64,000 bases of DNA from Coniella vitis (GCA_011317545.1 WUJK01000008.1:682001-746000), one strand, 5' to 3'; positions 35,247 to 46,762 are shown, counted from the stretch's first letter. Numbers and translations: made by a program. The notes: a model not told the origin generated them from the letters alone.

Positions 35247-38200
35247 TCACCACCTCCTTCCATAAATATTGTCCTCTTTCTTCTTCGGAACAGGTGGAGG
35301 GATAGGCTTGCTCTGCCTTGCCAATGCCGACACAATGTTGTGATTGTTGTTGTTGCTACTGTTGCTGCCCCCGCTGCCGGCAATGGTAGTCGAATACTCA
35401 TCACCATTACCACCGCGGCCCCAACGCCCATCCCGCGGCTTGAAGAGCGAGAGCAATTCCTCGAGGCTGAGTTTGAGCGCGTCTTTATCCTTCTTGTTGT
35501 TGCTACCTCCCCTGGAAGCGCCTTCAATGGCGTGTTCAGCGAGCAGCCGCTTCTTTTCCTGCAAATCGAGGATGCGCTCTTCGACTGTGTCGGTGACGGT
35601 GAGTTTGTAGACGACCACGTCGATAGTCTGAGTGAGGCGGTGAACTCGATCGATTGCTTGTTCTTCGACAAAAGGGTTCCACTGAGATATTCATGTTAGT
35701 ATGTGTCTGACACTGTTGTTGACTTGCAGATCGGTTATCATAGAAACATTGACAGTAACAGGAATAACAACTCACAAATGGTTCAATTATGATAACCCTC
35801 GTGGCGGCCGTCAAGTTGAGGCCCAGAGATCCACACTTCAAACTGCACAGCAGAATGCGCGTCTTGGCGTCGTTGCGAAGGCGGTACAAGCTTTCCTCGC
35901 GTGCATCATTCTTCATGCTGCCGTCGTAACGAACATATCTGAACTTCCGGGATTCCAAATATGGTTCAATCAGGTCCAGCATGGATGTGAATTGCGAGAA
36001 AATGATAAATTTGTGTTGTTGGACTTCCCGTTCGAGGATCTTGAGCATTTCTCGGACTTTGGTAGAGCTCATCATCAGGCTGACCGTAGACTCATCTTCT
36101 GCTGGCTCGTCATCGTTGTCTTCAGAGGAGTCATCTTCCTCGTCTCCTTCGTCATCATCCTCTGAATAAGATTCTTGTGTGCCGTTTCTTGTAACCTCAT
36201 CATCATCAGAATCAATCACCTGTTTGGACGGCTTCTTCGATTTGAAAGATCGTGGATCGAATCTACCAACAGACACAAAGCTCTCATCACCAGAAGACGA
36301 ATCACCATACTGTTGAATGGTCTTTTTGTCCTTGGGGACAATTTTGTTGAGCTGACTGCCGTCTTCATCCTCGGAGTACTGTATTGAATCCTCGTCCCCA
36401 ACCGATTCGCCCTCGCCCTCGGCCTTTTCGTCATTTGTGCCACCGGCCTCACCGATCTTTAAGGCACCACGCTGGTTTGCTCCAACGAGCCACGTGCCTT
36501 CCTCGGGGTGGTCGTCATCGCTGTCCAATATGAGGTTACGCCTGCGTGCTTTTCGTTTCTTATCTTTTGCAACGGGACCGGCCTTCCCTAGCTTTTCCAC
36601 ATCGACTTTTGTGCTCTCTCGGACCGCTGCTGTTTCGGTCTGAATTTCCCGAATGATTTGTGCACATTCGTCGCAGAATTTCCCACCTCTTTCGGAACCA
36701 CCCTTTGGCAAGTCCTGTACGCAGAATTCGCACTTCTTGGTCTGGATGCCCATACCTCGAAAGGCATCCGCAAGATCATCAACACTAGCTTCTGCAACCT
36801 TTCGCTGAGAGGTATCAGTAACCAAAGCATCCTTATCCTTGCTCAACCTCGTAGATATGAGCCGTGGATGGTTGCAAGCTTGCCGTAGTCGGAGAAGCAA
36901 CACAAACGCATTAGCGTAGTTGACCTTGTTTTTCAACATGACCTCCAGCCTCTCGTCGGCGCGTCTCTCCATCTTGTCGTAGAACTTACGCTCCGCTGGC
37001 GAAAAGCTGGCCTTTACTGAGACGACTTTGCGCTCCGTGATCTTGAAGGCAGAAGTCGAGGCCTCGGGCTGCCCATTCTCTGCGGCTGTCTTTCGAAGAG
37101 CCTGTTTGCCGCCAGGTAACAAGGCGCCTTCTTCCTTGAGAATATCCTTGGTCCTCCGCTTCATGAAGGAACGCAGCAAAGCATGAAGACGCCCAAGGGC
37201 AATGTGGCCCTGTCCGCTCTTCATGGGCTTGTCAATGTTAACCCGCCAGTGAGCCACGTCGTCGTATGGCGATATTCGCAAGAACTGAACCAGACTTTGC
37301 AGTTCGTCGAGGTTGTTTTGCATGGGAGTGCCGGTGAGGCACCATCTAAACTCCGAATCGAGCTCGTAGCATGCTTTTGTGGACTTTGCGTTTCGATTCT
37401 TGATGGTATGCGCCTCATCCAGAACGACGCGGTACCAGTGTAAGCCAAAGCAGCCTGCTTTGAGAGTTTTTGTGCAGTTGCCGTGCTCAGACAGGACAAT
37501 TTGGTAGGTGGTGATCACGACATCGTACTTGGCAAGGTCTTGATACCGTTTCGTGCGGTTTGGGCCGTGATGCACACAAACACTCAGTTGGTGAGGTCGG
37601 GACACTTTCTCCTTGATTTCTTGCTCCCATTGCCGAATCAGGGCGAGCGGCGCCACTACCAGCGTACTCTTTTCGACGCCTTCCAGGTCCTTGGTCCAGT
37701 TCGCATGGCTCTTTTCGGGCCGCGGGTTGCTGATGATGAGGGCTATCGACTGTAGCGTCTTACCTAGACCCATATCGTCCGCCAAGATGCCGCCTTTGGG
37801 TACCTTGCCGCTTTTGACGGGGCCTAGCTCACGGTTCTTCATCCATTTGACTCCTTCCACCTGGTGCGGCAGCAACTTGACCTTCATGCCCTCTAACGTG
37901 CCATCGTCAAGGTGCGTGGACTTGGCTCCTGCATCATCGTCGGTCCCGTCGTCCAGGCCACCTTCCAACAAAGCTTTCAGGTCCGCATCTGCCTTGACGG
38001 GGTCCATGTAGAAGGTCTGGTCAATATATGCAGCTTTGGGCCTGGACGTCGTGCAATATGATGACTGCGTATATCTAGGCTCCGGCAACTGAGCGTCAGG
38101 TCCCATGGAACTGAAAAGCTGCGGTTTCGCAGGCTGACGATGAGCCTGGGACGGTGTGGAGGCATGCTTCTGACGGTCTCGGTGATGCTCTGGCCGATTG

Positions 38201-38511
38201 CTGGGCAAATAAAAGAGCGGATTCGTGGATTTGGACGCCTTCTGCTTGGAACTAGACATCAACGTGCCCTTGCCAAAGCCATCAGCGTCGCGTCTGCTGC
38301 CACCTGCGAAGTGCTGAGGGGTCGACGATGCAAGTGCCAGCGCGGGACTGTTGGACAGATTGGAAATCCCGCCATTGGGTGTGGACTTTGCGGGTGTGAG
38401 TGGCGGCGGCAAAGGGGCGTTTGGGTCTTGGAGGGATATGTTAGCGGCCAAGGAGCTAATGTTGGCGAGGTCATCGTCGCTGAAGGAATCAGCACGCTCA
38501 GGGCGGGCCAT
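35247..38511 (-). CDS. SNF2-family DNA-dependent ATPase (Rad5/Rad16/Uls1-TTF2 branch)
   Basis: Nuclear ATP-dependent DNA translocase. Exons 38511-35776 and 35681-35247 join in phase 0 (IIIEPF then WNPFVEEQAIDRVHRL) to 1056 aa. The first ATG in frame gives MARPERADSF; the frame upstream begins with TTG. The N-terminal 190 residues are disordered. The ATPase core has DDMGLGKT (about 247), DEAH (about 368) and TGTPMQNN. Between the helicase lobes, at about 594-630, lies a Cys cluster (CEFCVQDLPKG then CDEC), apparently a reduced zinc-binding insert in place of a full RING, followed by a long acidic linker. The helicase-C lobe (about 810-975) has SQFTSMLDLIEPYL and AIDRVHRLTQ. This placement fits the Rad16/Uls1/TTF2 branch, but the ortholog is not certain. 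It could act in repair, transcription termination or SUMO-linked turnover. Confidence 0.9.
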
Positions 38512-39188
38512 TGTGATGCCAATGTGGTTGTACAACTGCGAGGGTTTCGATGTTCCGTGCGTGGCTGTTCAAGTTCTTGGGCTGTTGTTCGTTGTTGTCG
38601 ATCTCCAAGAATGCGTGATGCTTCAGCATACTTTGGTCAGCAAGGTTACCTGGGTACTTGCGTGTTGGGACAACACTTCGTCAACTGCACATTGATGGCA
38701 GAAGTCCGTCGAAGTTCAATTTGGCAGTTATGAGACCAGAGAGGCGTAAGTCTTGTGGTGGTGCAACATGGAAGAAGGGTGGAATTTTTGCAAAGTCCCC
38801 TCTGTTTGGAAGGGCAGGTCAATAAGTCGAGGGCGTTTGATAGAATGGCAAGGGTGTTGGTAAACGATGACATACTGTACCTAAGTCACTGGAATCTGTT
38901 GCCTAAGTAGCAGCCACGCCACACCCAAGCTGCAGGGACAGGCATGATACTTACTGGATACTAAGACGTAGCAGATGGTCCTTACTTGTGCTTACTTGTG
39001 CTACTAACACTATTTCAGCTGAATGTTGTTCAATTTCATAGTTGGTAGTAGGCCTGGTTTGTATACTATGGATAATTTTCCCTGGAACCAAGTTGACCAA
39101 ATGTACCCAGCAAAATCTGACGTCTCAATGCTATTGACCTTAAGAACATACAAGCCCCAAAGGCGAAAATATTTTCATTTCAAAGCGC
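38512..39188. promoter_or_regulatory. SNF2 gene upstream region and YRB30 3'UTR
   Basis: A 677-nt spacer between two genes on the minus strand. It contains GTACCTAAG/CCTAAGTAG-type motifs (about 38876-38910). No coding exon is seen. The YRB30 stop overlaps a good splice donor (GTAAGTGAG), so a short extra YRB30 3' exon inside this spacer cannot be excluded. Confidence 0.4.
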
Positions 39189-41117
39189 TCACTTACTTGG
39201 GGTATCGGTATAGGGATCAAAGCCAACACGCCTCTTTGCCTCGTTTCGTGCCTTCCACCGCTCCTCGCCTTGCAGCCCCGTCGTAGACGTTTCCTCCAAG
39301 AAGAATGACAAAATGTAGTCAGGGATAGAGAGATGGGCAGCTTGTTGAAATTCTTGCAGGCTAGTCAAGCGAATAAGCATCTCTAATAAAGACAATGACG
39401 ACGTAACCGAGCCAAAAGGCGACTGCGCCATAAACTTATCATCACGCTGAGTTTGTGGTCGTCCAACCTGTCCAGCTCGGCCACTACCTATGATTTCGGT
39501 TGTCGACAGATTCTTCATTTGCGCAAGCAGTCTCGCATCCAGCGACGATGATTTTTGTGGCAGAGCTGGTCTTGCCTGCTTGGGTGCAGGCTTGGCGCTC
39601 TCGCCTTCGGCGTCGTCGTTTTCATCATCTTCATCTTCCGTGTCGGAAGACTCGTCTCCGTCGTCTTCCATGAACACCTCTAGAGCGAGCCACTCTGGGT
39701 CAAGGTGTGGAGGGAGATGTAGTGCCAGAGGGTGCGGCTGCTCTTTTGGCACTGCTGGAGCGTCGAGCTCGGTTTCAAGTAATCCGCTTTCCTCACGCAG
39801 CTGGCGATCGATATCGTCTTGTTCGTCGGATGAAAAGCTGTCATCGTCTTCGATCGACTTCAATGATGTCTGCTGTGTGCCCGCTGTCATGATACTGCGT
39901 GCCACCTCTACAGCCGTAGGCGAAGCAATATCCCGCTTCAACAATAATACTGGATTGTTGCCAGACTCGTCAGTGTTGCCTATGTTCAGAACCCTTCCGC
40001 TGTCAGTGTAGAAAATCTTTGCGACTTCATGTATTGGAATGGACTCGCGTATCCCGGCGTGAGAAACCGTGTCGTAAGGCGTGCTTGATTCCTCCTCGTG
40101 TACTCTTCCATCGTTCATATCCTCAATAATCTCTAAATGATAGCAATACTCGTCTGGTCTGCCAGCGGGCTCGGGGTTAGGTGAGGACGGGCTGTCTGGA
40201 ACGTAGCCCAGTAAATGGTCAAAATGCCACCCTAACGGTGTCCGGCAGAGGGTGACCCGAGCCTTGTGCACAATCTCTTGCCATATTGGCCGCCGCTCGC
40301 CGTCTTCAAACCCATACGGCTGGTCCATCTTAGGAGTGCCTAGTCGAGACGCATCTGGAGTAACCGGTTCCCGAGGCCCTGAACTGCCTTGCGGTGGTGC
40401 AGGATTCGAATGACCAACAAACAGCATGTACAGGGACAGGTAAAAAGACGGGCCTATCTGCACAGCCCTAGTAGGGTCTCGTGCAAACTGCGTGTCTCCA
40501 AGGTTGAGAAAGAAACTGGCTTGCAGGAAACGCGATGGGGATATGCCGGACGGCAGAGACGAGGTGAAAGTCTCTCCAGAGGCGGTGATGGCGAGTTGCA
40601 AAGTGGGTATGTCCCTCTCGATCCTCAATAAGAGAGCCTTGATTGCACGAATAATCGACAGCAGCTCTGCATGGTTGGCCTCCTTGTCAGCAGGCGCGGT
40701 CGAGTGCTCGTGAGCGTGTTCTTCGGTGGCGGCAGCATTTTCGAGACGTTTGCCAAGAGCAACAATCTCGCGATGCAGCGATTTGGCCAATGGCACGGCT
40801 GATTCTAAAAACACATTGCCACGTCCCGACCTTGTTGGCCAGTGTCAGTCAAAACGGCCGGTCCGGCATCATGTTGCAGTCCTCGCCAGGGTAACAACTC
40901 ACTTAAATTCTATCAGGTCGATGACGGGCGTTAGGATCTTGATCTTAGTGTTGAGCTGGTCTTGCAGCACTCTAAGCTCATTACGCACGCCACGGTCGTC
41001 CACGGTCTTGAGCAGCCTAGAACACTGGCCGATCGCATACGTCGACGTCAAGGCAATGCCACTGCGGATGGCGTAGTTAACAGCATGGGAGCCAAGCCGG
41101 GCCAGAAGAGCGTCCAT
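39189..41117 (-). CDS. YRB30: Yrb30-type RanGTP-binding protein
   Basis: Predicted RanGTP-binding protein of the fungal Yrb30 family, which in yeast binds Gsp1-GTP and blocks its GAP. Exons 41117-40903 and 40830-39189 join in phase 2 (IDLIEFK then SGRGNVFLESAVPLAKSLHREI) to 618 aa. The frame opens 51 nt upstream of 41117 at a TTG, without an ATG. MDALLARLGSHAVNYAIRSG is therefore taken as the start, which also fits the family N-terminus. The conserved Ran-binding region includes RLLKTVDD, WHFDHLLGYVP and EVAKIFYTDSGRVLNIG. The middle is acidic. The C-terminus, RRVGFDPYTDTP, is a family end; the last codons overlap a canonical splice donor, so a small terminal exon is possible. It is divergent from SUP35, with 872 nt between the starts. 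Confidence 0.85.
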
Positions 41118-41989
41118 TCCCGGGTCTGTGAGGCTTGAGTAGGCCTCGTCTAAACCTTCCAAGGTCAATGAGCCGATACCATTTCGTTGCTGCTGGTCAA
41201 ACCCTGGATTGTGTGTCTCTGTCTTTGTTGTGCTTGCTTGACGTTGGCCTTGGTGTGGTCGGTAAGAGGAGGTCGTCGTGCTCTATCAGGGCTGCTGCAG
41301 TTGCAGCTGGGGTGATGTTAGTAGTGAACTGTTTGCAGAGGCCGAGTCCGCTTTTGGGCATCAGGCACAGCACTTGAGCCCACCATGACGCCGCATTGTG
41401 GACCCTGTTACCTCGGCCAGGCCCTCCTTGTCAGGGCTCTCTACTTATGTACTACGATGTACATAGTGCCTACCTAGCAGCCCTAGATATGTACACATAT
41501 AGCCTGGAGAGTAACTACAAGCTTAAGAATTCTAGTTGGTAGCGCGTCAAAAGAGGAACATTTGGCCAGTAACCCATTGTTCATTGCTATGACTTGCAGT
41601 CCTTAAAGAGAAATCACCAAGCAGCCTGAAGGCATCTCTTGAGTCACTATTCTTATGCAGTCCTACAGGGTGATGGCCCGAGACTTATACCTGAGTATAT
41701 ATTGTGCGACAGCCCAATTATTGCCTTTAATCCCTGTGTCCATAGTACAGTATTTTGCCTAGACATTGTGCTACTATGTACTTACTTACTACGTACTTGG
41801 TATGCTCTCTTCAGGGGACCCACCTTAAATCCTGCCCCACCGCTTCGAGCCTGGCAGCCCCGCCACGAAGAACCTCGTGCCTTTTAACTTTCTATCTTTC
41901 CTTTCCTCGTCGAGTCCTTTCACTTTCCTGCATCCTCCCCGCCTCCAAACACGCCATCCAGTTCGACATCACACGACATTTCTCCCAAC
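41118..41989. promoter_or_regulatory. Bidirectional promoter region, YRB30 (-) and SUP35 (+)
   Basis: An 872-nt spacer between divergent starts. It holds two dense groups of TAC/GTA motifs (41440-41500 and 41768-41804). An almost pure pyrimidine tract (about 41886-41947) sits 43-104 nt before the SUP35 ATG and is typical of strongly transcribed fungal genes. Confidence 0.55.
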
Positions 41990-44365
41990 ATGTCGAACCT
42001 CAACTCATGGGAAGATGACCCTGCTGCCCAGGACGAGAACCTGTCCCAGCAGGCCCAGCAGCAACTGAACCTGGGCAACAACCAAGGCCAGCCGAGTTTC
42101 CGCCCTGGTGCCTCGACCTTTACACCTGGCGCAGCCTCCTTCCAGCCTGGCCAGCCCTACGGTACCACGTATGGCATGCCACAATATCAGCAGGGCTACT
42201 ATGGCGGCAACCAACAACAAGGCTATTACTCGCAGTACGGCCAACAGCAAGGCTATGGCCAGTATGGACAGGGCGGCTACGGCAACGTCTACGGCCAGGG
42301 TCAGTACAACCAAGGCTACGGTCAGTTCCACTCCTAGTCGTCGCCGCAACTAAGTGCTTGGCTGGCAGGCTGTTAACACGATGCAGGCCAGTATCAGAAT
42401 TACCAACAGGGACAGCAGCAGCAACAACAACAACAACAACAGTTCCAGCAAGGACAGCAAGCTCCCAAGCAGACGCCCACTATTGCTAAGCGACCCGCCA
42501 ATGCCGATGCCACCCCAGCTGCCGATCCTACCGCCAAGGTCACTGTCGCCAAAGAGGGTGGAACAAAGGTCTTGAGCATTGGTGGTGACGCTCCCAAGCC
42601 CAAGGCTAAGGTCTTGTCGATCGGTGGCACTGCACCAGCTAAGGAAGCGCCCAAGAAGAAGGAAGACGCTGCTGAATCCAAGGAGGAAGCCAAGCCAGAG
42701 GAGGGCGCCAAGGTCGCCGCCGTCAAGGCTATTGAGAAGACTGGCGAGAAGACCACGGGCGAGTCTGGCAAGACATCCCCGACGCCTTCGTCTGGACGCA
42801 GCAGTCCCTCACGAGCCGCCGCCAAGACCGCGTCCCGCGATGCTGCCGCTGTCGAGGCGGAGCAGAGCGCCGACGTTGATGACGAGACCTTGAAGGAAAT
42901 GTACGGAAAGGAGCACGTCAACATCATTTTCATTGGCCACGTCGATGCCGGCAAATCCACGCTTGGTGGTGCTATCCTTGTTCAGACTGGCATGGTCGAC
43001 CAGCGAACATTGGACAAGTACAAGAGAGAAGCCAAGGAGATGGGTCGTGAGACTTGGTACCTGTCATGGGCACTGGATCTGACCAACGAGGAGCGCTCCA
43101 AGGGAAAGACTGTCGAGGTTGGCCGTGGTTTCTTCGAGACCGAGAAGCGCAAGTACAGTATCCTGGACGCACCTGGACACAAGACCTATGTGCCGAACAT
43201 GATTGGCGGTGCTTCGCAGGCAGACGTTGGTATTCTCGTCATCAGGTAAGCTACACATGGCACCAGAAAATTGCGCGGCGAATCCGGCGAACAATGCAAG
43301 TGCACCGACTAATTATTTTCATGCAGTGCACGAAAGGGCGAGTACGAAACTGGTTTCGAGAAGGGTGGTCAGACCCGAGAGCACGCCATGTTGGCCAAAA
43401 CCCAGGGTGTCAACAAATTGATTGTCGTTATCAACAAGATGGACGACCCAACAGTCGAGTGGTCCGAGGACCGTTTCAAGGAGTGCACAACCAAGCTTTC
43501 GCAGTTCCTCAAGGGAACTGGATACAACCTCAAGACGGACGTTTTCTTCATGCCTATCGCTGCTCAATCCCTCATGGGTATCAAGGACAGAATACCTGAT
43601 GGTGTGTGCCCTTGGTACAGCGGTCCGTCGTTGCTTGAGTATCTTGACAACATGCAGGCTCTGGAGCGCAAGCTGAACGCCCCCTTCATGATGGCTATTG
43701 CTGGCAAGTACCGTGACATGGGTACCATGGTAGAAGGACGTGTCGAGGCAGGTGTTGTGAAGAAGGGCATGAGCCTCATCATGATGCCCAACAAGGCCAA
43801 GATTGATGCGGCTGCCGTATACGGCGAGCAAGAAGACGAAATACCGATTGCACAGTGCGGTGACCAAGTACGACTCCGTCTGCGTGGTATTGAGGAAGAA
43901 GACATTATGCCTGGTTTTGTGCTCTGCTCGCCCAAGCGTCTGGTGCACTGTGTTAAGCAGTTCGAGGCTCAGATCCGCATTCTCGATCTCAAGTCTATTC
44001 TCTCGGCCGGTTTCAACTGTGTGCTGCACGTGCACGCGGCTATTGAGGAGGTCACATTCGCAGCACTGCTGCATTCATTGCAAAAGGGCACTAACCGTAA
44101 GAGCAAGAGGCCACCTACTCACGCCAAGCGTGGCGACAGCATTATCGCCCGTATGGAGGTCACGGGCGCCTCGGGCGCCGTTTGTATTGAAAGGTTCGAG
44201 GACTACCCACAGATGGGTCGGTTCACTCTGGTACGTGTCCTTTCTGAAAGCTCTAGATGTGTACAAGTTTACTCTCCGGTATACTAACTATGCTTGCAGC
44301 GCGACCAAGGACAAACTATTGCCATTGGCAAGGTCATCAAGCTCATCACCGACGATTCAGCTTAA
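41990..44365 (+). CDS. SUP35: SUP35, translation termination factor eRF3
   Basis: GTPase that works with eRF1 in translation termination. Exons 41990-42320, 42387-43245, 43327-44230 and 44300-44365 close to 719 aa. Residues 1 to about 140 form a Gln, Asn, Gly and Tyr-rich prion-like domain: units such as QQGYYSQYGQQQGYGQYGQ, then 10 consecutive Gln. Intron 1 interrupts this domain. A charged Lys/Glu/Ala middle region follows (about 150-290). The EF1A-like GTPase domain has GHVDAGKST (about 294), DAPGHKT (about 370) and NKMDD (about 432), all intact. The C-terminal barrels end in GKVIKLITDD. The start ATG follows a CT-rich leader with context AACATGTC. Very high family similarity leaves no alternative except Hbs1, which lacks this N-terminus and C-terminus. 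Confidence 0.97.
42413..42442 (+). repeat. CAG/CAA tract in the SUP35 prion-like domain
   Basis: Ten consecutive Gln codons, CAG x3, CAA x6 and CAG. They begin 27 nt after the acceptor of intron 1. Confidence 0.92.
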
Positions 44366-45059
44366 GTTGGCTCGTTATGTAGTGCTCGAGCGCATATGAT
44401 CAAGGAGGGCAATAACACGTGAGGGTGTCTGACAAAATATTCGTTGGTTTGAGGATGTTTCTATAGATCTGCAGACGACACTTGATGAGACAGCGCCTCG
44501 AGTTATGAAGCCACATACTCGTACCACCTGTGAATCGCTCAGACACGACAAAGTGACTGCAATATGAAAATGTTATTTGATCAATATTCTGTAGCAAGTT
44601 GGTGAAGTACTCGCGATCGTGCAAATATGGATTCTGGGAAAACACTCTTCCGCCTTTTCAGTATTTGTTACATAGTACTATGATTGCAGTCATGGATCAT
44701 TCGGGGCTTTTGATACCGGCAGGCGGGGAAGCGGAAAGGCGCTGACGCCTGGGCAGGGGTCTGGACAGCGCGTGGGTCCGATGCCGCCCTTTGCTCCGGG
44801 CCTGCTAGATTGGCGCGCCGGCGGTTTAGCGCACCCGAGGGACAAGACTGCGGGGGATGAGCACCGATTACCAAACTGAATTTCGCATTGCGATAACTTA
44901 TTTTCATCAAGCCTCTCGTAGCCCGGCGGCATTCCTTCGCTTTCAAACTCACACCCTGCCACCACCCCTTCCTTCAACCCTCTCCACTCCTTGTGAGTTT
45001 CCCGACGCACTCTTTACTGACTGGCCTTGACTGACTAGCAACTTCTAGCAATCGTCAAG
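44366..45059. promoter_or_regulatory. Oxodicarboxylate carrier promoter region
   Basis: A 694-nt spacer between two genes on the same strand. A perfect 12-bp palindrome CATAGTACTATG lies at 44671-44682. A pyrimidine-rich leader (about 44952-44995) precedes the next ATG. No exon or RNA gene is seen. Confidence 0.45.
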
Positions 45060-46451
45060 ATGTCGTCCGACAAGCCTCTCCCTTTCATATACCAGTTCGC
45101 CGCCGGTGGGTGACCCTCTGCCCAGGATTGTGTGAGTGAGTAGTGACCGGCGTCGCAAAGCTGACATGACTCTTTATAGGCGCTGTCGCCGGTGTGTCTG
45201 AGGTAGGGAGGTCAACTGCTTCTGGCTCAACTGGCTTGCTGACATTGACTTGTGTCTAGATTCTGGTGATGTAGGTGTTATCACAATGCTATCAAGCCTA
45301 GGCTCGCCTTGTGTGAAGCTGATGCTAATACTAACAAATGCTCACAGGTACCCATTGGACGTCGTCAAGACCAGAGTGTAAGCCGCTATCAAGGAATAGG
45401 TCGACGCGCCATACACTGACAAGCACCACAGGCAACTCCAGACTGGTGCAAGTGTTGGTGCCGATTCCTACAATGGCATGTTTGACTGCTTCTCCAAAAT
45501 TGTTCGCAATGAAGGGTCAGTACAACCACCGAATACAGCAATAGGTCGCGTGGACATAGAGATCTCCCAGTGTCTAAAGGGCGAGAAGCGACCACGTATC
45601 ATGCCTGAATCTACCCAGAAAGAAAAACTGACCTTCTTCCCTCTGTTCCAGATTCTCCCGCCTGTACCGAGGCATTACCGCACCCATCCTGATGGAAGCC
45701 CCCAAGCGCGCCACCAAGTTCGCCGCCAACGACGAGTGGGGCAAGTTCTACCGCAATGCCTTTGGCGCCGAGAAGATGACCCAGGGCCTGTCTGTCCTGA
45801 CGGGCGCCACCGCTGGTGCCACCGAGTCCTTCGTCGTCGTCCCCTTCGAGCTAGTCAAGATTCGTCTGCAGGACAAGGCCTCGGCCGGCAAGTACAATGG
45901 TATGTTGGACGTGGTCGCCAAGACAATCAAGCAAGAGGGTCTGTTGGCCATGTACAACGGTCTTGAGAGCACACTGTGGCGTCACATCTTGTGGAACGCA
46001 GGTTACTTTGGCTGCATCTTCCAGGTGCGCCAGCTCCTGCCCAAGGCGAGCGACAAGAAGGGTCAGATGGTCAATGACATTCTGGCGGGTAGCATCGGTG
46101 GTACCGTGGGTACCATCCTCAACACCCCCATGGACGTTGTCAAGTCGCGCATCCAGAACACCACCAAGGTCGCCGGTGTCGTGCCCAAGTACAACTGGGC
46201 CTGGCCTGCCGTCGGCACCGTCATGAAGGAGGAGGGTTTCAGCGCGCTGTACAAGGGTTTCTTGCCCAAGGTGTTGCGTCTCGGTCCGGTAAGTACATGG
46301 TATATTTTCGTTAGGCTGTGGATTCGGCTGTGCGTGTTCAAGGCAGAGTGGCTTGCTAATGATCCCCTCATAGGGTGGTGGTATTCTTTTGGTGGTTTTT
46401 ACTGGCGTCATGGATTTCTTCCGCAAGGTTCACTACGGAGCAGCAGCATAG
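45060..46451 (+). CDS. odc1: Mitochondrial 2-oxodicarboxylate carrier (Odc1/Odc2 family)
   Basis: SLC25 carrier predicted to move 2-oxoadipate and 2-oxoglutarate across the inner membrane, linking lysine metabolism with the TCA cycle. Seven exons (45060-45105, 45180-45202, 45260-45270, 45348-45377, 45432-45515, 45652-46288, 46374-46451) join to 302 aa. Exon 3 is only 11 nt. The joined N-terminus reads FAAGAVAGVSEILVM followed by YPLDVVKTRVQ, so every small exon is needed to rebuild the carrier fold. Other signatures are VPFELVKIRLQ and TPMDVVKSRIQ. The subfamily marker RGITAPILMEAPKRATKFA is characteristic of oxodicarboxylate carriers. Length is normal. The first six introns crowd the 5' third, a pattern seen in fungal carrier genes. 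Confidence 0.93.
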
Positions 46452-46762
46452 ACAGTTATAGAAATCGCGTTCAGGTACGCAAAAAAATATTACAAGCATC
46501 AACTAGACTATTGCGGCTCAACCTTTGACAATTCGATATGAGTTACGGGGTGTGCTACGCGTAGTAGAAAATGGTTTCTGCACTGTGAATTCGAAGACTA
46601 ATCATACTGCTACAGAACCGTGTATAACAATAAGTTTAGCCAAATAAACTTCGCAGAAGAAACTATGTAATTGTAAGTACCTTGGTATTTCATAGTATCT
46701 ATTTGCACGCCAGTCCTCGTTAAAGAAGGAAGAAACGTATCGATTTATCTCCAAATAGTTCT
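46452..46762. other. AT-rich 3' flank of the oxodicarboxylate carrier
   Basis: Non-coding, AT-rich sequence after the carrier stop, presumably its 3'UTR. Nothing else is recognised. Confidence 0.4.

Noticed and set aside
43319..44074. 251-codon antisense frame opposite SUP35
   Set aside because: SUP35 is strongly codon-biased, which leaves the antisense frame free of stops. No family features are present.
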